NCBI GenBank assembly: GCA_003520545.1
Contig: DOUP01000143.1
Location: 1 to 23,570 of the forward strand
Direction of reading: 5' to 3'
DNA: 23,570 nt
DNA from: Maritimibacter sp.
GTDB lineage: Bacteria > Pseudomonadota > Alphaproteobacteria > Rhodobacterales > Rhodobacteraceae
Shown: piece after piece, positions 1 through 7,936 of the stretch
Layout: each line of letters opens with the position of its first letter
Numbering within the stretch: position 1 is the first letter of the stretch
The notes under the pieces: model-generated
Seen by the model: the letters and a program-made list of their open reading frames with translations, nothing else
Database searches by the model: none
What the model was told of the DNA's origin: nothing
Position numbers and translations under genes: made by a program

Positions 1-11
1 GGGCGTTGCCC
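1..11. repeat. Short GC-rich inverted repeat at the window edge
   Basis: GGGC-GTT-GCCC forms a small hairpin at the very start of the window, just past the 3' end of the TetR gene. The rest of 1-59 holds no gene I can recognise. The stretch resembles GC-rich intergenic repeats common between Rhodobacteraceae genes, but that is from memory and the element is cut by the window edge. Confidence 0.25.
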
Positions 12-59
12 CTCGCGCTCCCCAGGATATTTCAGGCACGATGAAGAAGCTGGTGTGGA

Positions 60-683
60 TCAGGTGTCGGGGCGGATGAGGCCGAGGCCGCGCAGGTAGA
101 TGCCGATGCCGGTTTCCAAGAGGTCTTCGGGCGGGAAGGGCGATTTGGTGCCCGGCGAGCCACGTGAGAACAATTCCACCACGCCGTGCGACATGGCCCA
201 GACATGGGCCGAGACCATGCGCGCGGGCGGGCGGCGATCCTCGGGCAATTCCGCCATCAGGGTTTCGGCGGCCTTCTCCAACGTTCCGAAGGCCCGGTTC
301 GCCACGTGGGCGAGATCCGGGTTCCGGTTTATCGAGATGCCGCTTTCAAACATCGAGATGTAGTGCCCCGGGAATTTCCGGGCGAAGGCGAGGTAGGCGC
401 GCCCCGTGGCCTCGAACGACGCCAGCGAGGAGGGCTGACCCTTCTCGTAGGCGTGCTCCATAAGGTCGGCGAAAATCTCATACCCTTGGCGTGCGGCCTC
501 GGCGATGAGGTCTTCGCGTCCTGCGAAATGGCGATAGACGGCGGCCGGCGTGACGCCCGCCTGCTTGGCGGCCTCGGACAGCGTGAAGCCGGTCGGCCCC
601 TTGGCCTCGATCAGGGCGAGGGCGGCTTCGACCAGCGCTTGGCGGAGGTTGCCGTGGTGATATCCGCGTTTTTTCCCGGCCAT
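60..683 (-). CDS. TetR family transcriptional regulator with WHG-type C-terminal domain
   Basis: This is probably a ligand-responsive DNA-binding repressor. The N-terminal 60 residues form a TetR helix-turn-helix (ALVEAALALIEAKG, then SEAAKQAGVTPAAVYRHFAG). The C-terminal half carries the WxxxHG signature (WAMSHG) of the WHG/TetR_C_33 ligand domain. The chosen start gives MAGKKRGYHHG and 207 residues. Its ATG shares one base with the TGA of ppk2 (TGATG), which suggests translational coupling. A GTG at 701 or an ATG at 695 would add six or four residues but has no clear ribosome binding site. Ligand and targets cannot be read from the sequence. Because it is co-transcribed with ppk2, the kinase operon itself is a plausible target (inference). 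Confidence 0.88.
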   Translation of the reverse strand: MAGKKRGYHHGNLRQALVEAALALIEAKGPTGFTLSEAAKQAGVTPAAVYRHFAGREDLIAEAARQGYEIFADLMEHAYEKGQPSSLASFEATGRAYLAFARKFPGHYISMFESGISINRNPDLAHVANRAFGTLEKAAETLMAELPEDRRPPARMVSAHVWAMSHGVVELFSRGSPGTKSPFPPEDLLETGIGIYLRGLGLIRPDT

Positions 684-1546
684 CAGCTCCGCCATTCCCA
701 CGGTGAGATCGCGATCTTGGGGTCTGGCGCGCCGAGGTCTTTTCTGCCATTGTAGTCAATATCTTGCAGGACAGCGTTAATCGCGTTGATGCGCGCGCGG
801 CGCTTGTCGTCCGAGCGGATCACGGTCCAGGGCGCATAGGTGAAATTCGACTTGTCGAAGGTTTCCGCGATTGCCTCGGAATAGGTATCCCAGCGATTGA
901 GGCCTTCGACGTCGATCCAGGACAGTTTCCAATGTTTCATCGGGTCCTGTTCGCGCGACAGGAAGCGGCGCAGTTGTTCGGGTTGCGAGACATTGAGCCA
1001 GAGCTTGACGAAGTGGATGCCTTCGTCGACCAGCATCTCTTCGAACGCGGGAAGCTGGCGGAAGAAGCCCGCGCGTTGGGCATCGGTGCAGAAATCGAAA
1101 ACCTTCTCCACGACGCCGCGGTTATACCAAGAGCGGTCGAAGAGCACGATTTCACCCGACGTGGGAAGCTGGCGCACGTAGCGTTGGAAATACCATTCAC
1201 CCGCTTCCCGGTCCGAGGGTTTCGGCAGTGCCACGGTGCGGGCCACGCGCGGGTTCAGGTTTTCGCGAAAGCGCTTGATCGTGCCGCCTTTACCCGCGGC
1301 GTCGCGACCTTCGAAGATCACCACGACCCGTTTGCCGGTTTCCTTCACATCCGCCTGAAGCTTGGCCAGCTCAAGCTGGAGCGCCTCCAGCGCGTCTTCG
1401 TAGTCGTCCTTGTCCATCCATTCGTCGTAAGGATGGTTCGGGTCCAGGATGTCTTTCTTGTCAGCGCGTTCGACCGCGTCGCGCACCTCTTGCGGCGCGT
1501 TCTTTTCGAGGAATTCGCTGATGGCGCCGTCGAAAGGCAGATCCAT
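683..1546 (-). CDS. ppk2: Polyphosphate kinase 2 (PPK2 family)
   Basis: PPK2 enzymes transfer phosphate between polyphosphate and nucleotides, most often making GTP or ATP from the diphosphate, and act in the cytosol. The protein has the expected P-loop kinase core: Walker A at residues 80-88 (GRDAAGKGG), Walker B at about 137 (FDRSWYNRG), and an arginine-rich lid region after residue 180 (RRFLSREQDP). The C-terminus SPWEWR is typical of the family. Length is 287 residues, usual for a one-domain PPK2. The start at 1546 has GGAG six bases upstream; an upstream in-frame ATG at 1558 has no ribosome binding site. The stop overlaps the start of the TetR gene. The substrate preference (GDP, ADP or AMP) is not certain from sequence alone. 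Confidence 0.93.
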   Translation of the reverse strand: MDLPFDGAISEFLEKNAPQEVRDAVERADKKDILDPNHPYDEWMDKDDYEDALEALQLELAKLQADVKETGKRVVVIFEGRDAAGKGGTIKRFRENLNPRVARTVALPKPSDREAGEWYFQRYVRQLPTSGEIVLFDRSWYNRGVVEKVFDFCTDAQRAGFFRQLPAFEEMLVDEGIHFVKLWLNVSQPEQLRRFLSREQDPMKHWKLSWIDVEGLNRWDTYSEAIAETFDKSNFTYAPWTVIRSDDKRRARINAINAVLQDIDYNGRKDLGAPDPKIAISPWEWRS

Positions 1547-1580
1547 GTTAGTCTCCATTACATTCGGAAACCACTTATGC

Positions 1581-2528
1581 CTATTTGACGCCTGCGCGCA
1601 ACGCGGCGCGGTCTATGGCGGCGATCACTTCGTCCATCGCGACATGTTGCGGCATGTGGCCAACGCCGGGGAGAACGGTGAGGTTGGCGTTCTGAACCTC
1701 GTTTGAAAGCGGCACCGAGTGGACGTTGAGGCCGACGATTGTGTCGGCGTCGCCATGGATGATTTCGACCGGGACGGTTACATCCGGGTAGTGCGCGATC
1801 TGGGCTGGCAGCATTTCGAGGAGTTCGTGGCGCTGCTGGGCGTTCGCGACGAAGTTTTCCGGCAGGAGGATGAGGCCTTTGCCGATATACTCCGCGTAGC
1901 CTTCGGGCATGGCGTTCGGGTCGAACACCCGTGCGATCTGGGTGCCGAGGTAGTCGTGGGGCAGCCAGGCCGAGATGAGGTGGCCCAGGATCGGTCCGAT
2001 CACCGGCTGGGAAAGGAGGCGATAGAGCGTTTCGCGCCCGGTTTCCCACGTGTGCGTGGCACCCGCGATGTCGACGGCGGCGGCCATATCGTCCTGGTGA
2101 CGGGTGGCCCAGTTGAGGAGCAGCGCGCCGCCGAAGCTTTGGCCTGCGACAACCGGGTTTTCGACACCGAGCGCCTTGGAGGTTGCCACGAGCAGGTCGG
2201 TCTGTTGATCCACGGTCACGTCGTTTGCCGCAAGCGGCGGCGTGTAGCCCAGACCCGGCCGGTCGATGATGGTGACGCGGTAGGTCTCGGCCAGCACTGG
2301 CGCGATGTCGAAGGTCCAGTCGCGGGTCGACCCGGAGGCGCCATGAATGAGCACGAGGTCGGGGCCGGTCCCGATCTGGACGTAGTGCACCGGATGGCCG
2401 CCCACGGTGATGAACTGGCCTTCGGGCGGGTGCGATGCGTAGGCGGCCAGACGACGGTTTTCGACGCGGATCATCGTCCACACGGCGAAGAGCGCGAGGA
2501 TGAGGAGAAGGCTAAGCACCGATTTCAT
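1581..2528 (-). CDS. Alpha/beta hydrolase with N-terminal membrane anchor
   Basis: This is a hydrolase of unknown substrate. Residues 4-20 are a hydrophobic segment (SVLSLLLILALFAVWTM), probably a signal anchor that places the enzyme on the outer face of the inner membrane. The fold is shown by the HGASGS oxyanion region at 62-67, the nucleophile elbow GQSFGG with Ser131, an acid at Asp260 or Asp262 (HGDADTIVG) and the catalytic His291 (GVGHMPQ). Length is 315 residues. The ATG at 2528 lies inside the last codons of metA, a 17-base overlap, so translation is probably coupled; no strong Shine-Dalgarno is visible. The overlap suggests co-expression with metA but not necessarily a role in methionine synthesis. 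Confidence 0.87.
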   Translation of the reverse strand: MKSVLSLLLILALFAVWTMIRVENRRLAAYASHPPEGQFITVGGHPVHYVQIGTGPDLVLIHGASGSTRDWTFDIAPVLAETYRVTIIDRPGLGYTPPLAANDVTVDQQTDLLVATSKALGVENPVVAGQSFGGALLLNWATRHQDDMAAAVDIAGATHTWETGRETLYRLLSQPVIGPILGHLISAWLPHDYLGTQIARVFDPNAMPEGYAEYIGKGLILLPENFVANAQQRHELLEMLPAQIAHYPDVTVPVEIIHGDADTIVGLNVHSVPLSNEVQNANLTVLPGVGHMPQHVAMDEVIAAIDRAALRAGVK

Positions 2529-3429
2529 TGAGATCGTAAGGCGTCGTTTGGTAAATCTCGTTGATCCAGTTGCCGTAGAGCAAATGGGCATGGCTACGCC
2601 AGCGGTTCAGCGGCGGACGTTTGGGGTCGTTGTCGGGGTAATAGTTCAGGGGCACCTCGATGGGTTTTCCCGCCTCGACGTCCCGGTCGTATTCCTGTTT
2701 CAACGTGTCCGAGTCATATTCGAAGTGGTTGAAGATATAGAGCGCGCGGTGCGCCGTATCTTCGACCAGACAGGGTCCGGTATCCTCGGACCCGAGAAGG
2801 GTGGTCAGCCCGTCCGCGGCGTCGATTTCGTCCTGCTTCATCTCGGTCCACCGGCTCACTGGAATATGACAGATGTCCGAGAAGCCACGAAGATAGTGTG
2901 AAGAAGGTTGCAAATTTTCCTGCGGAAAACAGCCGAAAGCTTTCTCCGCGAGCATATGTTTCTTCACGCCGTGGAAATGATGGATCATCGCCATGCCGCC
3001 CCAGCACACACCGAAGGTGGAATGGACGTTGGTCTGAGTCCAGTCCATCACCTCTCGCATTTCGTCCCAATAGGTCACGTCCTCGAAATCGAGGTGTTCG
3101 ATGGGTGCGCCCGTGATGATGAGACCGTCGAACTTCTGATCCTTCACTTCCTGAAAGGTGCGATAGAACGTGCCCATGTGCTTTTCGGGCGTGTTCTTGG
3201 AGAAGTGCTCCGTCATCTTGATGAGCGTCAGCTCGATCTGAACGGGGGTGGCGCCGATCAGGCGGGCGAACTGGGTCTCGGTCTGGATTTTCTTGGGCAT
3301 CAGGTTGAGAAGCCCGATACGAAGCGGTCGGATGTCCTGCCGCGCGGCCTGATCCTCACGCATGACCATCACGCCTTCGTTCGTCAGAACGTCGGCAGCG
3401 GGTAGGTCGGCGGGAATGCGGATCGGCAT
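2512..3429 (-). CDS. metA: Homoserine O-acyltransferase MetA, probably acetyl-CoA specific
   Basis: This enzyme activates homoserine at its hydroxyl group, the first committed step of methionine synthesis. The protein is 305 residues and numbers like the family references. The catalytic triad is present at Cys142 (FGVCWGG), His235 and Glu237 (NHFEYD). Residue 111 is Glu (TGAPIEHLDF). In characterised MetA proteins Glu111 gives acetyl-CoA use and Gly111, as in E. coli, gives succinyl-CoA use, so homoserine O-acetyltransferase is the better call although the family name is often succinyltransferase. GGAG lies eight bases before the ATG. The gene sits 40 bases after an unknown ATPase gene and overlaps the hydrolase. 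There is no room for a riboswitch directly upstream. Confidence 0.95.
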   Translation of the reverse strand: MPIRIPADLPAADVLTNEGVMVMREDQAARQDIRPLRIGLLNLMPKKIQTETQFARLIGATPVQIELTLIKMTEHFSKNTPEKHMGTFYRTFQEVKDQKFDGLIITGAPIEHLDFEDVTYWDEMREVMDWTQTNVHSTFGVCWGGMAMIHHFHGVKKHMLAEKAFGCFPQENLQPSSHYLRGFSDICHIPVSRWTEMKQDEIDAADGLTTLLGSEDTGPCLVEDTAHRALYIFNHFEYDSDTLKQEYDRDVEAGKPIEVPLNYYPDNDPKRPPLNRWRSHAHLLYGNWINEIYQTTPYDLNEIGA

Positions 3430-3469
3430 GGGGGTGTCTCCGGACTTGGGTCAGGATGAGATAGAGGGT

Positions 3470-4333
3470 CTAGGCGCGGGCCTCAAGTGCTGTGGCGATG
3501 AGAGCGTCCACGTCTTCGGGCGTCTTGACCTTGGCCACGTCATGGGCCGAGACCGTCACGCCCCAGTTCTTCGCCATGGCCGCGTAGCGCGGTTGGCGGT
3601 GGGCCAGCGCGCGGGCGTAGGTCGAGCGGATGAAATCGTCTGGATCGACCTGCGTTTCGGTCAGATTGTGCGTGTCGAGGTATTCGGCCCAGCAGGCTTC
3701 CAGAAATTCGGGCTGGTAATACATTGGCTTTGGCGCGCGGGAGAAGCGGCGGATGAGTTCCTCTGTGTGAGCCTCGGAGCCTTCGATCCAGACCAGAAGC
3801 AGATGGTCGGACAGCGCCGTGAGGACCGGATCGGCGGGGTCTTCGGGATCGACGACTTCACAGATGGAGCCGCCGCTGTCGCAAACGAAATTCTCATATC
3901 CATAAAGCGCGCGGGCCCGGTCGATGAAGCGGACCGTGTCGTGGAGCGCGGCGATCTCGGCCTCGCGGTGTTGTTCCTGACGCGCCATATACTCGGCAAA
4001 GGGCAGGCCGCCCTTGTCCGGGTCGCCGGGTTTTCCGAGGTAAGTGGACAGCGGCGCGATATTGTCGAAGGTGATGTTGGAGGCGATATAGACGCTGTCG
4101 GTCAGGAGCAGCTCGCGCAGGAGCGGGCTTTTCATCGCCTCGGCTTTGAAATTGTCCGCGATGTATTCGCCCATGTACCGCGTGCCGATGCGGTAATCGA
4201 CGGAGTAGTGAAACCACTCGCCCTCGTCGCGCAGCATGGAGGCGAGGTAGGTCTTGCCCAAGCCGGACATGCCGAAAAAGAGGACATGTTTGCCCGTGGC
4301 GCTGCGCCAGTCTTGTGCTGTGGGATAGAGCAT
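3470..4333 (-). CDS. P-loop ATPase/kinase-like protein of unknown role
   Basis: I recognise this only as a nucleotide-binding protein. A P-loop GMSGLGKT spans residues 21-28 directly after a short beta strand (KHVLFF). An acidic strand (NFVCDSGGSICEVVDPEDP) could serve a Walker B-like role, and a strand LLLVWIEG with a following arginine-rich helix resembles a nucleoside-kinase fold. Length is 287 residues with no membrane segment or signal. AAGG lies about nine bases before the ATG. The gene is 40 bases upstream of metA on the same strand, so the two are probably co-transcribed, but no role in methionine synthesis can be claimed. Alternatives are a small-molecule kinase or a dNTP-kinase-like ATPase confined to Rhodobacteraceae. 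Confidence 0.8.
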   Translation of the reverse strand: MLYPTAQDWRSATGKHVLFFGMSGLGKTYLASMLRDEGEWFHYSVDYRIGTRYMGEYIADNFKAEAMKSPLLRELLLTDSVYIASNITFDNIAPLSTYLGKPGDPDKGGLPFAEYMARQEQHREAEIAALHDTVRFIDRARALYGYENFVCDSGGSICEVVDPEDPADPVLTALSDHLLLVWIEGSEAHTEELIRRFSRAPKPMYYQPEFLEACWAEYLDTHNLTETQVDPDDFIRSTYARALAHRQPRYAAMAKNWGVTVSAHDVAKVKTPEDVDALIATALEARA

Positions 4334-4421
4334 TATTTGCGCCTTTCGCCTGTGTCGTCCTGCCGCCCGAGGGTCGTGTCCCCGGGTTTTTAACTGGCCG
4401 CGGGTGGGGGGACCAGAGGGT

Positions 4422-5330
4422 TCAGGGTTTTGCCCGCGGGCTGCGCATTGAAAACCGCAGGTTGACCCAGTTGGCGGTCAGGATGATCGCGGCACCGATG
4501 ATGAGCGGCGCATCCACGCCTTCGTTGTAGAACAGCCAGCCGACCAGTGCGATCAGGGGCAGGCGGGCGAAGTCGATGGGCATCACGATGGTGGCGGGCG
4601 CGAGTTTGAGGGCCGTCGTGAGACAGAAATGCGCGGCCAGACCGGCGATGCCGATCAGCACCAGCCACGGGGCGCTGGTTGCGTCGGGCAAGGCCATGTC
4701 CCCGTCAATCGCGGCGAGCACGAGCCCGAAGACCGCTTGCATCGTCGTGAGGTAGAACAGGATCGTGGTCAGGCTTTCGGTCCGGGTGAGGCGGCGGGTG
4801 AAGACGGCGGAGCCCGCGAAACCGATGGCGGCCAACATGGCCGAGAACGTGCCGAAGGACAGCTCCGCGCCCCAGGGGCGTGTCAGGACGAGGATGCCGA
4901 CGAACCCCATCAGGGCGGCGAAGGCGCGAACCCGCGTGATCGGTTCGGCGAGGATCAGGGCGGACAGGGGCAGGACCCAGAGCGGGACCGTGAATTCCAG
5001 CGCAAAGACCTGTGCCAGCGGGATCACCGACACGGCGTAGAACCACAGGTTCTGCCCGGCGAAGTGCGAGACATTGCGCAGCGTGTGGAGGCCGATCCGG
5101 TCCGTGCGCATCTCGTGCCACCGGTTTCCGAAAGCCATGGCGAGGACCACGATCATGATCCCGACGCAGGAGCGATAGAACATCGTCTCGAACGTGTCGT
5201 GGCTGATCGAGACTTCGCGCCCGGCAATCGCCATGGTCGAAAAGGAGGCAATCGCCCCGACCATCCAGAGCGAAGCAGTCAGGATCGGGTTCGCGGGGCG
5301 TTTCATCGTGGGATCGGGCGTCGCGGTCAT
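4422..5330 (-). CDS. DMT superfamily transporter, EamA type
   Basis: This is an inner-membrane exporter or permease of the drug/metabolite transporter superfamily, 302 residues long with about ten predicted membrane segments arranged as two EamA repeats. The first repeat starts with LTASLWMVGAIASFSTMAIAG and ends around GFVGILVLTRPWG; the second starts at FGTFSAMLAAIGFAGSAVFTRR and ends at AAIILTANWVN. The substrate is unknown; family members export amino acids, metabolites or drugs. The ribosome binding site is weak (AAGG close to the ATG), and an in-frame ATG at 5306 is a possible alternative start. It follows the FkbM gene on the same strand with a 122-base gap that shows no clear terminator. 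Confidence 0.9.
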   Translation of the reverse strand: MTATPDPTMKRPANPILTASLWMVGAIASFSTMAIAGREVSISHDTFETMFYRSCVGIMIVVLAMAFGNRWHEMRTDRIGLHTLRNVSHFAGQNLWFYAVSVIPLAQVFALEFTVPLWVLPLSALILAEPITRVRAFAALMGFVGILVLTRPWGAELSFGTFSAMLAAIGFAGSAVFTRRLTRTESLTTILFYLTTMQAVFGLVLAAIDGDMALPDATSAPWLVLIGIAGLAAHFCLTTALKLAPATIVMPIDFARLPLIALVGWLFYNEGVDAPLIIGAAIILTANWVNLRFSMRSPRAKP

Positions 5331-5452
5331 GGCCTTGAGTGCCAGCGCCGCGCGCCGCGATCAAGGCTTATCGAAGGATAATCGGCGAAGGCCCAAGCTC
5401 GGGATCGCGATGTCTGCGGTCAGGTCGCGGTCTCCCGAGGCGACCGGGTCAC

Positions 5453-6184
5453 TTACATTCGGCGCCGTGCGAGATAATTCGTCGTGGTGAAGTTCTCTTC
5501 CTGCTCGCTGTAAGCGTTCACACGGTTCACGCCGAACGGCGTGATGCGGTAGAGGTCGAATCCGGCCGCTTCGAAGAAATACCAGAAGTCCTGAAAATAA
5601 GTCCGGGTGTCGATGTTGCAGCCCCCGAATTCGAACTGGATCACCTCGGTGTTGGAAAGCGCGTCTCCGAAGCCGGAGAGAACGTCAAGTTCATGTCCTT
5701 CAACGTCGATCTTGCAGATGTCGATCGAGGCCCGGTCGAGTGTTCTGGACCAGTAATCCTCGAAGCGCACGATCTGGATCGTTTCTTCGGTCGACATGTC
5801 GATATCATGGTGATCGAGTCGGCGCTTGGTGAGGCTGGCCAGACCGGAGCCGGGTTCGTTTGTAAAGAGCACGGCCTCACCGGTTTCGCGCGACACCGCG
5901 TAAGGTTCGACCGAAACACGGGGATCATGGTCAAAACGTTCGCGAAGCCCCGTGATATTGACGGCCGCGGGTTCGAAGATCACCACGGTCGTATCGGGGG
6001 CGGCAGCAAGAAGCTCTCGTGTATAGAGCCCCTTGTTCCCGCCGATGTCGACGCAAAGACGCGCAGGGTGGCCCAGCAACTTCATCGCCTGCTGGACCTC
6101 TTTCTTCAGCGTCGCCGCCCCATATCCCTTCCCAAGGTAGAAGGCCGCATTGCGTTCAATACGTCGGAGGGTTCGGTAAAGCAT
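5453..6184 (-). CDS. FkbM family SAM-dependent methyltransferase
   Basis: This is a methyltransferase that uses S-adenosylmethionine, probably on a sugar or polyketide-like hydroxyl. Motif I is at residues 44-53 (CVDIGGNKGL), followed by an acidic strand (VVIFEPAA). The family signature IDVEGHELDVLSG follows around residue 160, and the C-terminal part is the usual FFEAAGFDLYRI stretch. At 243 residues it is the normal size for a stand-alone FkbM domain. Such enzymes often lie in surface-polysaccharide clusters, but no glycosyltransferases are present here, so the acceptor is unknown. It sits alone between guaA and the EamA transporter, with a 91-base gap to the guaA stop. Confidence 0.88.
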   Translation of the reverse strand: MLYRTLRRIERNAAFYLGKGYGAATLKKEVQQAMKLLGHPARLCVDIGGNKGLYTRELLAAAPDTTVVIFEPAAVNITGLRERFDHDPRVSVEPYAVSRETGEAVLFTNEPGSGLASLTKRRLDHHDIDMSTEETIQIVRFEDYWSRTLDRASIDICKIDVEGHELDVLSGFGDALSNTEVIQFEFGGCNIDTRTYFQDFWYFFEAAGFDLYRITPFGVNRVNAYSEQEENFTTTNYLARRRM

Positions 6185-6275
6185 CGTGGTCCTGAATGGG
6201 TTGGCGGGAAAAACGGACCCCTGATCGGTGTGGCGCTGGGGTGTTAACCTGTCAAAGACCCCTGCGCGTGCGGGA

Positions 6276-7838
6276 TCACTCCCACTCGATGGTGCCCGGC
6301 GGTTTCGAGGTGATGTCGTAGGTCACGCGGTTGATCCCCGGCACTTCGTTGATGATCCGGGTTGCGGTTTCACCGAGGAAGTCGTGGGTGAAGGGGTAAT
6401 AATCCGCCGTCATGCCATCGACCGACGTTACCGCGCGCAGCGCGCAGGCGTAATCGTAGGTGCGTCCGTCGCCCATGACACCCACGGTGCGCACCGGCAG
6501 GATCGCGACGAAGGCCTGCCAAATCTCGTCGTAAAGCTCGTGCTTGCGGATCTGGTCGATATAGACTGCGTCCGCCTTGCGCAGGATGTCCAGCTTGTCA
6601 CGGGTGATCTCGCCGGGGCAGCGGATGGCGAGGCCCGGTCCGGGGAAGGGGTGGCGCCCGATGAAGGAGGCGGGCAGGCCAAGCTCATGACCCAGCGCCC
6701 GGACTTCGTCCTTGAACAGTTCGCGCAGCGGTTCGACCAGCTTGAGGCCCATCTTTTCCGGCAGGCCGCCCACGTTGTGGTGCGACTTGATCGTGACGCT
6801 CGGCCCGCCCGAGAAGCTGACGCTTTCGATGACGTCGGGGTAGAGCGTGCCCTGGGCAAGGAAATCGGCGCCCTCGATCTCGCCCGCGTATTTCTGGAAC
6901 ACGTCGATGAAGAGCTTGCCGATGATCTTCCGCTTGGTCTCCGGGTCCGAGACGCCTTCGAGTTCGCCGAGGAACAGGTCGCTTTCATCCGCGTGGATCA
7001 GCTTCATGTTGTAGTGGTCGCGAAACATCGTGACGACTTCTTCGGCCTCGTTAAGCCGCAGAAGGCCGTGGTCCACGAAGACGCAGGTCAGCTGGTCGCC
7101 GATGGCTTCGTGAAGCAGAACGGCGGTGACGGAGCTGTCCACGCCGCCCGACAGGCCACAGATCACCTGTTTGTCGCCCACTTGGTCGCGGATCTTCTGG
7201 ATCGCTTCCTCCTTGTAAGCGCCCATGGTCCAGTCGCCTTTGAACCCGGCGATGCGCACGAAGTTTTCGTAAAACGTCTTGCCGTTCGGGGTGTGGTGCA
7301 CTTCCGGGTGGAACTGCACGGCATAGAACCGGCGGTCCAGATCGGCGGTGATCGCGAAGGGCGCGTTGGGGGAGGTGCCGTAGACCTCGAACCCCGGTGC
7401 GATTTCGGAGACGTGATCGCCGTGGGACATCCAGACCTGTTCACGCCCGCCGAGGAACCAGCCAAAGAGGAGATCGGTGGGATCGTTCTGCGGCTCGACG
7501 TAAGCGCGGCCGAATTCGGCGGTGCCATGCCCGCGCTCGACCTTGCCACCGAGCATGTGCATCATGACCTGCTGGCCGTAACAGATGCCCAGGATCGGAA
7601 CGCCGAGGTCAAAGACGCTTTCGGGCGGTCGCGGCGAGTCCTCGTCGATGACGGAGGCCGGTCCACCGGAGAAGATCACGGCTTTCGGCGCGAAGTCCGC
7701 GAGGAAGGCGTCGGTGACGTTCTGGTAGGGGTGGATTTCGCAGTAGACGTTCAGCTCGCGCAGACGGCGCGCGATAAGCTGCGTCACCTGGCTGCCGAAG
7801 TCGATGATGAGAAGGCGGTCGTGGGATGTCTGGTCCAT
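6276..7838 (-). CDS. guaA: GMP synthase (glutamine-hydrolysing)
   Basis: GuaA converts XMP, glutamine and ATP to GMP, the last step of de novo guanine nucleotide synthesis, in the cytosol. The 520-residue protein has the class I glutamine amidotransferase domain first (catalytic Cys86 in GICYGQQ, histidine and glutamate in FHPEVHHT). Next comes the ATP pyrophosphatase domain (SGGVDSS, about residue 230), and then the C-terminal GMP synthase dimerisation domain ending YDITSKPPGTIEWE. This is the full family length. The gene is divergent from the cupin gene. A perfect DnaA box lies 76 bases upstream of its start codon, and DnaA control of guaBA is known in E. coli. Confidence 0.98.
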   Translation of the reverse strand: MDQTSHDRLLIIDFGSQVTQLIARRLRELNVYCEIHPYQNVTDAFLADFAPKAVIFSGGPASVIDEDSPRPPESVFDLGVPILGICYGQQVMMHMLGGKVERGHGTAEFGRAYVEPQNDPTDLLFGWFLGGREQVWMSHGDHVSEIAPGFEVYGTSPNAPFAITADLDRRFYAVQFHPEVHHTPNGKTFYENFVRIAGFKGDWTMGAYKEEAIQKIRDQVGDKQVICGLSGGVDSSVTAVLLHEAIGDQLTCVFVDHGLLRLNEAEEVVTMFRDHYNMKLIHADESDLFLGELEGVSDPETKRKIIGKLFIDVFQKYAGEIEGADFLAQGTLYPDVIESVSFSGGPSVTIKSHHNVGGLPEKMGLKLVEPLRELFKDEVRALGHELGLPASFIGRHPFPGPGLAIRCPGEITRDKLDILRKADAVYIDQIRKHELYDEIWQAFVAILPVRTVGVMGDGRTYDYACALRAVTSVDGMTADYYPFTHDFLGETATRIINEVPGINRVTYDITSKPPGTIEWE

Positions 7839-7936
7839 AGAGGCTGATTAGGACCGGGGACGCATTGGCGCAAGGCCGAAACCGCTTTGCGGGGCAGGGT
7901 AAGCGCCATAAGTTGTGGATAAAGAAAGGACGGACC
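7839..7936. promoter_or_regulatory. Divergent intergenic region between guaA and the cupin gene
   Basis: These 98 bases must hold the promoters for both guaA (minus) and the cupin gene (plus). I cannot place convincing -35 and -10 boxes for either. The clearest element is a DnaA box on the cupin side, listed separately, immediately before the AAGGA ribosome binding site of the cupin gene. Confidence 0.5.
7914..7922 (-). promoter_or_regulatory. Perfect DnaA box in the guaA upstream region
   Basis: The plus strand reads TGTGGATAA, the exact reverse complement of the consensus DnaA box TTATCCACA. It lies 76 bases upstream of guaA and 15 bases before the cupin start. Binding is predicted from the match to the consensus only. 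Confidence 0.55.

Noticed and set aside
3430..3469. SAM-II riboswitch before metA, as in several alphaproteobacteria
   Set aside because: Only 40 bases separate metA from the upstream gene, and no pseudoknot-like sequence is visible there.
6228..7847. A 539-codon open frame on the plus strand opposite guaA
   Set aside because: guaA is certain on the other strand. The plus-strand product shows no motifs and is a mirror of guaA codon use.
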